Positions 7,737 to 15,501 of a DNA stretch of 23,076 nucleotides are shown here, piece by piece (the first letter of the stretch is position 1; every line of letters begins with the position of its first letter). The stretch spans positions 1-23,076 of the forward strand of contig JAPLWW010000096.1 in NCBI GenBank assembly GCA_026396375.1, given 5' to 3'. The position numbers and the translations under genes were made by a program. The notes under the pieces are model-generated. The model saw only the letters and a list, made by a program, of their open reading frames with translations, did no database searches and was not told the origin of the DNA. This DNA comes from Microcaldota archaeon. GTDB lineage: Archaea > Micrarchaeota > Micrarchaeia > Anstonellales > J096.

Positions 7737-7745
7737 TTTAAATAA
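7737..7745 (-). promoter_or_regulatory. TATA-like box for the caspase-like gene
   Basis: The minus strand has an A/T-rich TTATTTAAA-type element centred about 27 bp upstream of the ATG at 7714, the same spacing seen before other genes in this window. Confidence 0.5.
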
Positions 7746-7750
7746 ATGGG

Positions 7751-7760
7751 CTAGCGCTAG
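7751..7760. promoter_or_regulatory. 10-bp palindrome CTAGCGCTAG between divergent promoters
   Basis: A perfect palindrome lies between the TATA-like boxes of the protease gene (7737-7745) and the permease gene (7762-7769), where a single regulator could act on both. It holds two CTAG tetramers, a rare sequence in many prokaryotes. No regulator is identified. Confidence 0.35.
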
Positions 7761-7761
7761 G

Positions 7762-7769
7762 ATTTTAAA
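7762..7769 (+). promoter_or_regulatory. TATA-like box for the ABC transporter operon
   Basis: ATTTTAAA is centred about 26 bp upstream of the ATG at 7792. This favours a leaderless message beginning at that ATG over the GTG at 7726, which would place the promoter inside the gene. Confidence 0.5.
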
Positions 7770-7791
7770 GGGAAAGAGTCCAATCAAAACG

Positions 7792-9348
7792 ATGATTGAG
7801 GTACTGCTGCTCTTGGCCCTTTCAGCCCAGAGGATGCTTATTGCGTATCTTTTGTGCCTGGTCATAGCCTATGTCCTGGGCTATTTCATGGCAAGGGAGC
7901 CGATAATCGAGAAAATGCTGATGCCGATATTGGATGTCCTCCAGTCAATCCCGATATTGGTCTTTTTCCCCCCTGTCATCTATATCTTCATAAACCACAT
8001 ACCCGGATACGGGACTGACGCCGCGGTAATATTCCTGATAATAACAAGCATGGTATGGAACATGATATTCTCGGTCTATGAAAGCTTCATCTCCATAAGA
8101 AGAAGCCTGAAGGACATTTCGCAGATGTTCAAGGTCAATGAGTTTGACAGGTTTTTCAAGATATACCTTCCGTACATCTCGCTGGGCCTGATCCCCAACT
8201 CATTGGCATCCTGGGCAAACGGCTGGTTCTTCCTCATAGCTACGGAAATCATTACAGTGGGCCATGAGACATACACCATAAACGGCATAGGATCCTATAT
8301 CATGCAGTCCGCGATCAAGGGGGACATCGGAGGCATACTGACAGGCATAACCCTTGTCTCACTGCTGATAATACTGATGGATATCTTCATCTGGAGGCCA
8401 TTGATGAACATGTCCTCAAAATACATAAGGGGAAAGAAGGAATCCATGATATACGACAAGATACTTGATTTCAGGCCTGATGCCAATATAAACATGGGCA
8501 AATCAATGAAGGGAGTATCCTCCTTCATAGACAGGTATGTTCTGGACAACCTTGCAAAATTGCTGAGAAGCAATGTGTTTGGCAGGTCTTTCGATATGAT
8601 CAAGGCGGTGATAAAATATTCCATAATAATATCCATAGTTGCCCTGCTGCTTGTATTGTTGAACATAATTTACGGCATGCTGCCGCTGGTAACGATTGGG
8701 GATATCCTCATGGTGATGAAGGCGTTTGTATACTCCTTTGGCAGGATAATCATCGCCTATATGCTCTGCATAATATGGATAATACCCGCAGTGTACCTGA
8801 TAAGCAGAAGCATGAAGTATGAGCCAAACGTGATAAGGTGGATGGAGATAATAGGGTCGATACCGGTATCCGCGATATTCCCTGCGGCGATAATCATCCT
8901 GACCTCTTTTTTCGGGAATTTCGAGATTGTGGCGATAATATTCCTTATGACAGGCATGCAATGGTACCTTTTCTTCAACATTTACGGGGCGTACAAATCG
9001 ATGCCGGAATACATCAATGACTTGAAGAATATGTATGGAATAAAAAGGCAGGATTTCATAAGAAGGATAGTCATGCCTTTCATGATGCCTTTCATAATAA
9101 TAGGCTCATTGGCTGCGATAGGGGGGGGATGGAATGCGGCAATAGTCGCTGAATATGTTTCCTTTGGGGACAGCACCTTTGAGGTTTACGGGATAGGGAG
9201 CCTGATACACAACGCATTGATCCAGGGGGACGTGAAGATGATGTTCCTTTGCGCCATGTGCGTTGCGACCGCAATACCTTTCCTGAATTTGTGTTTTTGG
9301 AGGCCCATCATGAAAAGGGCAAGCAAGAAAAGGGGTTCGTTGGTATGA
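7792..9348 (+). CDS. Duplicated permease of a NitT/TauT-type ABC transporter
   Basis: The 518-residue membrane protein contains two binding-protein-dependent permease domains in one chain. Each has several membrane helices and an EAA-type loop that contacts the ATPase: DISQMFKVNEFDRFFKIYLP (about 8116-8175) and DLKNMYGIKRQDFIRRIVMP (about 9022-9080), each followed by a Gly-Ser/Ala-rich helix ending in (I)AxE. This layout matches the duplicated anion-type permeases (COG4986), relatives of SsuC/TauC. The frame is open from a GTG at 7726, but the ATG at 7792 is preferred because a TATA-like box sits 26 bp upstream and because it starts at the first membrane segment. The gene overlaps the ATPase by four bases (ATGA). 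No substrate-binding protein is nearby, so the substrate is unknown. Confidence 0.88.
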   Translation: MIEVLLLLALSAQRMLIAYLLCLVIAYVLGYFMAREPIIEKMLMPILDVLQSIPILVFFPPVIYIFINHIPGYGTDAAVIFLIITSMVWNMIFSVYESFISIRRSLKDISQMFKVNEFDRFFKIYLPYISLGLIPNSLASWANGWFFLIATEIITVGHETYTINGIGSYIMQSAIKGDIGGILTGITLVSLLIILMDIFIWRPLMNMSSKYIRGKKESMIYDKILDFRPDANINMGKSMKGVSSFIDRYVLDNLAKLLRSNVFGRSFDMIKAVIKYSIIISIVALLLVLLNIIYGMLPLVTIGDILMVMKAFVYSFGRIIIAYMLCIIWIIPAVYLISRSMKYEPNVIRWMEIIGSIPVSAIFPAAIIILTSFFGNFEIVAIIFLMTGMQWYLFFNIYGAYKSMPEYINDLKNMYGIKRQDFIRRIVMPFMMPFIIIGSLAAIGGGWNAAIVAEYVSFGDSTFEVYGIGSLIHNALIQGDVKMMFLCAMCVATAIPFLNLCFWRPIMKRASKKRGSLV

Positions 9349-10100
9349 AAAAGGAATGGGTTTCGCTGAGCAACGTCGGAAAGATGATGTATGAGAACAA
9401 CATGGAGAAATGGATAATGAAGGACATAAGCTTCAACCTCCATGAGAAGGAGATAATAGCGATAGTGGGGCCTTCGGGAACAGGGAAGACGATGCTTCTC
9501 AGGATGCTTGCAGGCCTTGAGACTATATCTGAAGGCAAGATAACGTTCTTTGTCTCCTCCACAACAGTCAGCGACCTTGTCTCGATGGTTTTCCATGACT
9601 TTGCCCTGGTGCCTTGGCTGAGCGTTGAGGAAAATATAGGGTTGGCTGTGGAGCACATTGCAATAGACAAGGAGGAGAAGAAAAGGAGGGTGAAGAAATA
9701 CATCGAGATGCTTGGATTGGAAGGGTATGAGAAAAGCCAGCCGTTCGAGCTGTCAAGGGGATTGAAGCAGAAGGTGGGGGTGGCAAGGGCGCTTGCGGTC
9801 GAGCCACTTATACTGCTCATGGACGAGCCTTTTGTTAATCTGGATCCGCTGACTGCGCATGCGATGAGGGATGAGCTTCTGGCATTGTGGGACGACAAGG
9901 AATTTCCTACTAACAGCATACTGATGACATCGCACAGCATAGAGGAGGCAGTCTACATGGCAGACAAGATAATAATAATGGACGGGAAGCCGGGAAAGAT
10001 AAAAAGGATGGTTGACATAAATTTGGAAAGGCCCAGGGACATGAAGTCAAGCAAGTTTGAGAAGCATGTCTCTAGGGTATATGAATTATTGGTTGGGTGA
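9345..10100 (+). CDS. NitT/TauT-type ABC transporter ATP-binding protein
   Basis: The 251-residue ATPase powers the duplicated permease encoded just upstream. Walker A is GPSGTGKT (42-49), the signature is LSRGL (136-140) in place of LSGGQ, Walker B is LILLMDE (155-161), and the switch histidine is H197 in MTSHSIEEAV. The segment VFHDFALVPW (82-91) aligns with the VFQDxxLLPW of SsuB/TauB, so the Q-loop glutamine is a histidine (H84). The frame is open further upstream to 9249, but the ATG at 9345 overlapping the permease stop is the natural start, since the longer form would add 32 unrelated residues inside the permease gene. Family is certain; the transported solute is not. Confidence 0.93.
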   Translation: MKKEWVSLSNVGKMMYENNMEKWIMKDISFNLHEKEIIAIVGPSGTGKTMLLRMLAGLETISEGKITFFVSSTTVSDLVSMVFHDFALVPWLSVEENIGLAVEHIAIDKEEKKRRVKKYIEMLGLEGYEKSQPFELSRGLKQKVGVARALAVEPLILLMDEPFVNLDPLTAHAMRDELLALWDDKEFPTNSILMTSHSIEEAVYMADKIIIMDGKPGKIKRMVDINLERPRDMKSSKFEKHVSRVYELLVG

Positions 10101-10609
10101 AAAACATGTGGGTTCCGGATGCAAACATAACAGAGGTTGTAGGCTTGGCGGATGTTCTGCACAAGTATGACAACAGGATGAGGATAGACGAGCTCCAGAG
10201 GTATCTCGGCATGGAGATAGACGAGCTCATACCGGTCATAGACGCGGCGAAGATCCTCGGGATAATCATAATAACAAGGAATGACATCATGCTCAACAAC
10301 AAGGGGCAGCTGCTTATAGAGATGAGCCTTGACGAAAGGAAAAAGCTCATATCCTCGAAGATATGCAGGATGCCGATCTTCAAGAAGATAGCCCTGATAC
10401 TGAAAAAAGAACCAAAGCCCAAGGCATTCTTCATAAAGATGATAGAGAAGGAGCTTTTCGAGAAGGAGGCGGAAAGCCAGTTCAAGAGGATAATCCAGTG
10501 GGGAAGATATGCTGACCTCTTGCTTTACGACAGCGTCAAGGACGAGATAAGGCTCAGCAAGTCCTGCCTGGTGTCAGGCCCTGAAAAGGATTTAAAGGAA
10601 GATGTGTAG
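10097..10609 (+). CDS. AAA-associated C-terminal domain protein (ABC transporter partner)
   Basis: The 170 residues match what I recall of the AAA_assoc_C family (COG4754), usually found as a tail on, or next to, NitT/TauT-type ATPases. Shown by the N-terminal helical region (VVGLADVLHKYDNRMRIDEL, then IDELIPVIDAAKILG, then DIMLNNKGQLLI) and by the family's C-terminal hallmark IIQWGRYADLLLYD. Here it is a separate gene. It begins either at GTG 10097, overlapping the ATPase stop (GTGA), or at ATG 10106. The winged-helix-like pattern suggests protein or nucleic acid binding, and in this family a regulatory role on the transporter is assumed rather than proven. It is followed after 11 bp by the helicase gene. 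Confidence 0.85.
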   Translation: MKNMWVPDANITEVVGLADVLHKYDNRMRIDELQRYLGMEIDELIPVIDAAKILGIIIITRNDIMLNNKGQLLIEMSLDERKKLISSKICRMPIFKKIALILKKEPKPKAFFIKMIEKELFEKEAESQFKRIIQWGRYADLLLYDSVKDEIRLSKSCLVSGPEKDLKEDV

Positions 10610-10620
10610 CAGATTATACA

Positions 10621-12447
10621 ATGGACTTACTGTTCAGGCACAATGAGCTAAGGAGATACCAGAAGAACCTGGCAGAAGATAGCTACAGTGCATTCATGGA
10701 GCAGAAGATACTTTTTGCAGAGGCCCCCACCGGCCTTGGGAAGACGGACGCCCTGCTTGGGGCTGCATTGACCGTTGCCGAAAAGGAAGATTTGACAGTA
10801 TTTTTCCTTACCCCAAAGATTTCCCAGCACAGGCTTGGATTGGAGGTAATCAGGGGAATAAACAAAAAATGCCAGAGGGATTTTTCAGCTGTCGATGTCA
10901 TAGGGAAAAAGCACATGTGCATCCATCCTGCGCTGAAGAACGCGGATGCAGAGTCTTTCTATTCGATATGCGACAGCTTGAAGAAAAAGGAGATGTGCCC
11001 ATACTGCAGGAAAGCGGTTGGGTACAACAGGATGGAATCCGAGACTGCAGGGATATTATTCTCAAGGATAAAGGAAAAAATAAGGAATTCGACGCACAAT
11101 GAGATGGTCAATGAATGCATGGAAAACGAGGCATGCCCCTATGAGATAATGATGAGGATGGCAAAGGATGCCAATGTCATAATAGCTGACTATTACCATA
11201 TCTTCAGCCCTGGGGTGAGGGAAGGGTTCCTCATGAAGACCAAGAAGGATATGGGAAAAAGCATATTGATAGTTGACGAGGCGCACAATCTTCCTAAAAG
11301 GCTGAGGGAGGACATTTCCGCAACCATAAACACAGGCATACTGAAGAAGGTGGATGCTGAGATGGGCTCGATGGGATACGAGGCCATCAACCTTTCCGAT
11401 GTCCTGCAGGACTGGGCAGGGAAAAAGATGGGAAAAAACAATGAGGAAAAGGGAGATGTCCTTGAGTTTATTGAAAAGATAAGGGAAAATTACGAGCTCG
11501 GCCTCCTCAATGAGACATTGCTTGAGATAGGGGACGAGTATTCATTCAAGACAGAGAGCAAAAGCGCATGCCTCAAGCTGGCATCATTCTTCGATGTGAT
11601 AAATTATTCAGGCGAGGAAGGGTTTGTGGACATAATAACGAAAAAGGAGAGCGGCTATGCGCTCTCGAGAAGGTCGCTTGACCCCAGCTCCTTGAGCAAG
11701 TGCATAAACAATTTCCATTCTGCCGCAGTGATAAGCGCGACCCTCAATCCCATAGACATGTATGTCGACCTTTTGGGGATTGACAAAAAAAGGGCGCTGT
11801 CAAAGGTTTACCCTTCCCCTTTTCCGAAGGAGAACAGGATGACGCTCATAACCGAAGGAGTAACGACAAAATACTCGAAAAGGGTTTTTGAGGAGTTTGT
11901 TAAATATGCGCAATTGATAGAGAGGATATACTCCTCAAGCCCTGGAAGCGTGGTTGTCTTTTTCCCATCCTACAAGGTCATGAAATCAATCATACCCCTG
12001 ATAAGCATAAAGCAGATGCTGGTGCAGAAGGAAAACTCAAAGCCACATGAAATCAATGAGATGATGCACGAGTTCAAGAAAAGGAAAAGCATAATGATGG
12101 CGGTCCAGGGAGGCTCGATCTCAGAAGGGGTTGACTTCAACAACAACGAGATAAAGGTCGCTGTTGTTGCAGGAATAGCCCTGGAGGAGATGGGGGTAGA
12201 GGTCAATGCTGTCATAGAATATTACGACAGGAAATTCGGGAAAGGCTGGGAATACGGGTATATCTTTCCTGCCATTACAAAGGCGGTGCAGTCAGCAGGA
12301 AGGGCAATAAGGAAGGAAACTGACAGGGCGAGGGTTGTTTTCATGGACGAAAGGTACAACTGGAGCACCTACAGAAGGATCATGCCTGAGGACAAGTACA
12401 TTTTCACAAGGGATCTGGAAAAGTACATGGAGGTGTTCTTCAAATGA
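10621..12447 (+). CDS. XPD/Rad3-family Fe-S DNA helicase
   Basis: The 608-residue protein is a superfamily 2 5'-3' DNA helicase of the XPD/DinG group, likely in DNA repair. Walker A is EAPTGLGKT (34-42) and motif II is DEAH (219-222). A 4Fe-4S cluster is expected from C100, C126-x2-C129 and C172 (EACPYE), the XPD pattern, with C117 and C166 also nearby. Motif VI is QSAGRAIR (about 557-564). An arch-like insertion lies between the two motor halves. It is 11 bp downstream of the AAA-associated gene and overlaps the next gene by four bases, so it is probably in the same transcript as the ABC module, an unusual pairing. Family is very likely; exact orthology to XPD versus another Rad3-like helicase is less certain. 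Confidence 0.9.
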   Translation: MDLLFRHNELRRYQKNLAEDSYSAFMEQKILFAEAPTGLGKTDALLGAALTVAEKEDLTVFFLTPKISQHRLGLEVIRGINKKCQRDFSAVDVIGKKHMCIHPALKNADAESFYSICDSLKKKEMCPYCRKAVGYNRMESETAGILFSRIKEKIRNSTHNEMVNECMENEACPYEIMMRMAKDANVIIADYYHIFSPGVREGFLMKTKKDMGKSILIVDEAHNLPKRLREDISATINTGILKKVDAEMGSMGYEAINLSDVLQDWAGKKMGKNNEEKGDVLEFIEKIRENYELGLLNETLLEIGDEYSFKTESKSACLKLASFFDVINYSGEEGFVDIITKKESGYALSRRSLDPSSLSKCINNFHSAAVISATLNPIDMYVDLLGIDKKRALSKVYPSPFPKENRMTLITEGVTTKYSKRVFEEFVKYAQLIERIYSSSPGSVVVFFPSYKVMKSIIPLISIKQMLVQKENSKPHEINEMMHEFKKRKSIMMAVQGGSISEGVDFNNNEIKVAVVAGIALEEMGVEVNAVIEYYDRKFGKGWEYGYIFPAITKAVQSAGRAIRKETDRARVVFMDERYNWSTYRRIMPEDKYIFTRDLEKYMEVFFK

Positions 12448-13360
12448 GGATAGAACCTGTCGGCTTCAGCATTGCGGGATCAATGATATCCTCGGAGATG
12501 GCCAAAAGAGGATACGAGATAAAGGCCTATGAGGAGCACAAGAACCCCTATGAGAAGATAAGGTGTTTCTTGGAAGCGAATGGTTTGAATTGAAAAGGGA
12601 AAAGGAGATCGCATATGTCGTAAACAGGGAAAAATTGAACAGCCTTAGCGCAAAAAACGCCGAGAAAAAAGGGGTTGAGATAGAATACGGAAAAAGGAAA
12701 ACCGCAAAGGAGATAAGGAAGATGGAATATGCCATAGGGGCGGACGGGCCGTGGTCTGAAACCGCATTGGCATTCAATTATCCGAAGATAAAGAAATACA
12801 TCTACAGCATGCACACGACAGTCGAGCAGGTCTGGGAAAAGGACCTTGTGAGGGTTTACCTTGACGACAATTTCAAGGGGTTCTTCGGCTGGATCATTCC
12901 GCATGGAAAATTCTCGGAGATAGGGTTCGGCACAGTCAACAGGGAGGATGCCAAAAAAGGGATCAGGTTCTTTGAAAAAATAACTGAAGATTCAAAATGG
13001 AGGGGTGCGGTTATTCCCGTAAAGCTGAGGGAAAAATTGCAGGATAAAAAGTCAATTTTGGTTGGCGATGCCGCAGGCATGACAAAAAGGACAACAGGAG
13101 GCGGGATAACGTTCATGAGCACTACTTTGCCGTGGTTCGCAGACGCAATAGAGGGAAAATGCAACATAGACGAGAAGATAAGAAATTCCAATATGATAAA
13201 GGAGATGGCCGCGCACAGCGCGATGCAGAAGATAAACGAGATCAGCAGCCAGGATATCAGGAAGCTGATATACTATGCGCTTGACTTTTCAGGCATGATA
13301 AACCTTGCAAACGAGAAAGGGGACATGGATTTCCCCATGAAGATGATCGGGATTGAATAG
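12444..13360 (+). pseudogene. Geranylgeranyl-reductase-type flavoprotein, disrupted by deletion and frameshift
   Basis: Members reduce the isoprenoid double bonds of archaeal membrane lipids using FAD. From ATG 12444 (overlapping the helicase stop) a frame codes 49 residues with the FAD-binding GFSIAGSMISSEMAKRGY and the usual HKNPYEKIRC, then runs into a stop at 12591-12593. The rest continues in another frame from about 12563: GSEWFELKREKEIAYVVNRE, GADGPWSETAL, GWIIPHGKFSEIGFGT, ILVGDAAGMTKRTTGGGI. Against family members, about 25-30 residues between the RC(S/G)G segment and the VxxRE segment are missing, and a deletion of 3n+1 bases explains the frame change. The remainder is well conserved, so this is a recent lesion or an assembly error. 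An in-frame GTG at 12563 could start a fragment without the FAD dinucleotide site. Confidence 0.8.
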
Positions 13361-13393
13361 GGTTATGGCTTTATGCACTCTTTGAATCTAAGA

Positions 13394-13858
13394 TTATTGG
13401 TCGCACCAGCAGTCCACTCTCTTGATTTTTTTCGTGGTGTCGTCGAACTGCAATTCCCATATCACTATCTGCTGTATCTTCCCGCCAGTAGGCCTTTCAA
13501 ACAAGGCCGCGCCCAGATTGTCTTTGGGACCACACTGAATGACAGTTTCGCCTGAAAATAATGTGCCGTTCATGCAAATATAGTCTGAAGATTTCAACAG
13601 ATCGCTGTTTTTCTTGAAATCCGCGAGTTGCAGGTCTTCGATTCCGGTAACGGTGTAGTTGCCGTTGCTTTCTGTGACTTTCACTGCATCAAAATTAATC
13701 TGGGAACAATAAGATTTCAGGTCTCCGATTGGAACTTCTGCGCCTCCGCAGGAATCCCCTGTGAAGGTGTTGAAGCCTCCTGAGGGGTTAGTTAAGCCGC
13801 AACAGCCCATGAAGAATACCAGCAAAGCCAATGTGCCTAGCAACAGGATTGAACGCAT
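13394..13858 (-). CDS. Small secreted lipoprotein-like protein, unknown function
   Basis: The 154-residue protein starts with a signal peptide (MRSILLLGTLALLVFFMGCC). FMGC resembles a lipobox, so Cys18 or Cys19 may carry a lipid and anchor the protein outside the cell. The mature part has several cysteines (SCGGAEV, LKSYCSQ, YICMNG, VIQCGP, CWCDQ) and looks beta-rich. No family is recognised. A TATA-like A/T tract (13881-13890) lies about 27 bp upstream of the ATG, overlapping the 3' end of the coiled-coil gene, so it may have its own promoter. The gene converges on the reductase remnant across a 33-bp gap. Confidence 0.78.
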   Translation of the reverse strand: MRSILLLGTLALLVFFMGCCGLTNPSGGFNTFTGDSCGGAEVPIGDLKSYCSQINFDAVKVTESNGNYTVTGIEDLQLADFKKNSDLLKSSDYICMNGTLFSGETVIQCGPKDNLGAALFERPTGGKIQQIVIWELQFDDTTKKIKRVDCWCDQ

Positions 13859-13880
13859 GTTTAAAATTTCATGGCAAAGT

Positions 13881-13890
13881 ATTAAAAAAT
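13881..13890 (-). promoter_or_regulatory. TATA-like box for the lipoprotein gene
   Basis: The minus strand reads ATTTTTTAAT, centred about 27 bp upstream of the ATG at 13858. Confidence 0.45.
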
Positions 13891-14438
13891 CAGTCCTTGT
13901 CTGCCATGTCTTCCAGGGAAGTGAAATGCTCCTCCGCAGTCTCCTCCTGCTGATAGGATATGCCTTTCTTCTCGTTCGCCCTTTCCTCCTTCCTCTTGTC
14001 TATAAGGCCCTTCAGCCTTTCCCTAAGTGTCTTAAGCTCTGATTCTATCTTGACCATTTCGCCTTCGTAGTACTTGAGGTCCTCCCTGACTCTCCTGATC
14101 CTGCTTGATGCTGTAAGCAAAGGCTTAACTTTCCTTATCTGCCTCTCAAGGTCCATGATCTCCTTCATCATGACCTTCTCCATCTTCGGAGTGCTTGCCT
14201 GCGTCGATAATCTGAACTCCAGCTTCTTTAATTTCCTTATGAGTATGAATGGGTTCTCCTTTTCAGCCTGCGCCTCCAATGGCTCGAGCGCCTTGAGCTC
14301 TATCGTCTTGTACTTGAGCCCCTTTGAGATCCTCTTTATCTTTTCTATAAGCTCCTGCTTCCTGTCAGTGAGCTTCCTGATCTCAGTCTCGGGGTTGCTG
14401 TTGTCGTCCTTAAAATCCGGCTTCTTGTCGTCGCTCAT
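13890..14438 (-). CDS. Archaeal coiled-coil protein, unknown function
   Basis: The 182 residues are highly charged. After a disordered Asp/Lys-rich start, long heptad-like stretches run through about 18-160 (LTDRKQELIEKIKRISKGL, then MKEIMDLERQIRKVKPLL, then EGEMVKIESELKTLRERLKG). The C-terminus is acidic (AEEHFTSLEDMADKD). The pattern resembles the archaeal coiled-coil family COG1340, but a Lys/Glu-rich coiled coil can look alike by chance, so no function is assigned. No signal peptide or membrane helix is present; it is likely cytosolic. It lies 31 bp upstream of the lipoprotein gene on the same strand. A possible TATA-like box (ACTTAAAC, about 14482-14490) would give a short leader. Confidence 0.8.
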   Translation of the reverse strand: MSDDKKPDFKDDNSNPETEIRKLTDRKQELIEKIKRISKGLKYKTIELKALEPLEAQAEKENPFILIRKLKKLEFRLSTQASTPKMEKVMMKEIMDLERQIRKVKPLLTASSRIRRVREDLKYYEGEMVKIESELKTLRERLKGLIDKRKEERANEKKGISYQQEETAEEHFTSLEDMADKD

Positions 14439-14600
14439 AAAATCACTTAAAGGCGCTTGTGCGTGTTAACTAACCTCTTTGTGTTTAAGTAATCGAAGAA
14501 AAAGGTTTTAAAAGCTTTTGTGTGGTCTCAGCCCCTTTCTTTTTAGAAAAAAGAAATCCGTCTACGGGAAAGAAAAACTGCATTTGGCTCTGCGGAGCCG

Positions 14601-14608
14601 TTTTTATT
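14601..14608 (+). promoter_or_regulatory. TATA-like box for the ankyrin-repeat gene
   Basis: TTTTTATT is centred about 26 bp upstream of the ATG at 14630, which fits a leaderless message. A short hairpin, GGCTC-TGCG-GAGCC (14586-14599), lies directly upstream. Confidence 0.45.
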
Positions 14609-14629
14609 CCCTTTGCCTGATAGAAAACC

Positions 14630-15097
14630 ATGGCTCAGAGACTGAATCAACAGGATGCGCAACCCAAAAAAATGAGGGAGCGTGCAGGACAGGTGCTGGC
14701 TTCGGCCGCAAAATCGCTGAAAAGAGCCTGGGCAGGAAAAAGGCTTGATGACGCCCTTTGGTATGCCGCAAGGACAGGGCATGATGAGGAAATCAAGAGG
14801 TTGCTGAAGGCAGGCGCAAGCATGACCGCAAGGGGCAGCAACGGCATGACAGCCATGCAGCAGGCTGTGTGGGGCTGGAACACCAAGACCTGCGCATTGC
14901 TGATACAGGAATACGCGAAAAACGGCGATGTGAAAAAACTGCTCGCCACAAGGACCAGGGACGGCAGGACACCTTTGCAGAATGCCCTCCGTGTTAACTA
15001 CACCGAAACTGCAAGGTTCCTCAAAGCCATTGAATGGCTTGTGGAGATGACTGGAAACGAGTTTCTTAAATCCTTCGCGGAGTGCGTTTCCTCATGA
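14630..15097 (+). CDS. Ankyrin-repeat protein
   Basis: The 155-residue protein has a basic N-terminal segment (1-38) and then ankyrin-type repeats: DALWYAARTGHDEEIKRLLK with AGASMTARGSNG (about 41-72), MTAMQQAVWGWNTKTCALLI (73-92) and DGRTPLQNALRVNYTETARF (111-130). These repeats usually mediate protein-protein contacts. There is no signal peptide, so it acts in the cytosol or on an intracellular partner. The gene stands alone with its own TATA-like box, between the divergent coiled-coil gene and the RNA polymerase operon. The partner is unknown. Confidence 0.82.
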   Translation: MAQRLNQQDAQPKKMRERAGQVLASAAKSLKRAWAGKRLDDALWYAARTGHDEEIKRLLKAGASMTARGSNGMTAMQQAVWGWNTKTCALLIQEYAKNGDVKKLLATRTRDGRTPLQNALRVNYTETARFLKAIEWLVEMTGNEFLKSFAECVSS

Positions 15098-15165
15098 TTT
15101 CCTGCAAAAAAGGTGTGTAATATACATGATCAGCTACTTGTTGAAACCAAAAACCCATTATAGAT

Positions 15166-15190
15166 ATATTTTTAAATCTTACATTTAAAA
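15166..15190 (+). promoter_or_regulatory. Promoter region of the RNA polymerase operon
   Basis: Two TATA-like elements occur, ATATTTTTAAAT (15166-15177) and TTTAAAA (15184-15190). They would place transcription starts near 15198 or 15213, leaving a leader of about 27-42 bases before the GTG at 15240. No ORF or RNA gene is seen in 15098-15165. Confidence 0.5.
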
Positions 15191-15204
15191 AGGGTAAAGA
15201 AGGA

Positions 15205-15226
15205 CTCTAGCTAGCATGCGTTAGAG
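15205..15226 (+). promoter_or_regulatory. Leader hairpin before rpoH
   Basis: CTCTAGC (15205-15211) can pair with GTTAGAG (15220-15226) over an 8-base loop, giving seven pairs with one G-U. It would lie in the 5' leader if transcription starts at the distal TATA-like element. Its role, if any, is unknown. Confidence 0.3.
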
Positions 15227-15239
15227 ATGCCTATCCCGG

Positions 15240-15491
15240 GTGTTGGTCTTGAAGAAAAAAAACATATCAGTACTAAACTATTTTTTGAATCCTCCGATGA
15301 GGGTTTTGGACAATAAGGAAAAGAAGGAAATTTTTGAAAGATATAATACGAACGAGGCGGGCCTGCCGAAGATCCTGATTTCGGATCCCGTCGCCGTTGA
15401 GCTGAAATTAAAGGCAGGAGATGTCATAGAGATAAAGAGGAAGGAGCCGACTGGGGAGTGCCTATTCTACAGGATAGCTTCGGAGTTCTGA
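15240..15491 (+). CDS. rpoH: DNA-directed RNA polymerase subunit H (Rpb5 C-terminal homologue)
   Basis: The 83-residue protein matches the archaeal RpoH core, which sits at the downstream DNA jaw of the polymerase. Seen are KKEIFERYNTNEAGLPKILI followed by SDPVAVELKLKAGDVIEIKR and the end GECLFYRIASEF. The usual N-terminal pattern (LVPKHEIL) is diverged here to FLNPPMRVL. The start is a GTG at 15240; the first in-frame ATG (15297) would remove the N-terminal strand, so GTG or a neighbouring TTG is preferred. It is the first gene of the polymerase operon, 10 bp before rpoB, as in most archaea. Confidence 0.9.
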   Translation: MLVLKKKNISVLNYFLNPPMRVLDNKEKKEIFERYNTNEAGLPKILISDPVAVELKLKAGDVIEIKRKEPTGECLFYRIASEF

Positions 15492-15501
15492 GGTGTGAGC
15501 C

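Noticed and set aside
7726..7791. GTG 7726 as the permease start
   Set aside because: It would lie 12 bp from the divergent start codon and put a well-placed TATA-like box inside the gene; the added 22 residues are not membrane-like.
9249..9344. Upstream extension of the ABC ATPase frame
   Set aside because: The 32 extra residues overlap the permease in another frame and do not look like an ATPase start; ATG 9345 gives the normal ATGA overlap.
14586..14605. GGCTC-TGCG-GAGCC hairpin followed by T5 as a terminator
   Set aside because: The T-rich stretch is better explained as the TATA-like box 26 bp before the ankyrin gene, and no plus-strand gene ends there. The stem is only 5 bp.
14518..14748. 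Plus-strand frame of 76 codons ahead of the ankyrin gene
   Set aside because: It overlaps the ankyrin gene in another frame, has a Cys/Arg-rich random-looking product and no promoter of its own.
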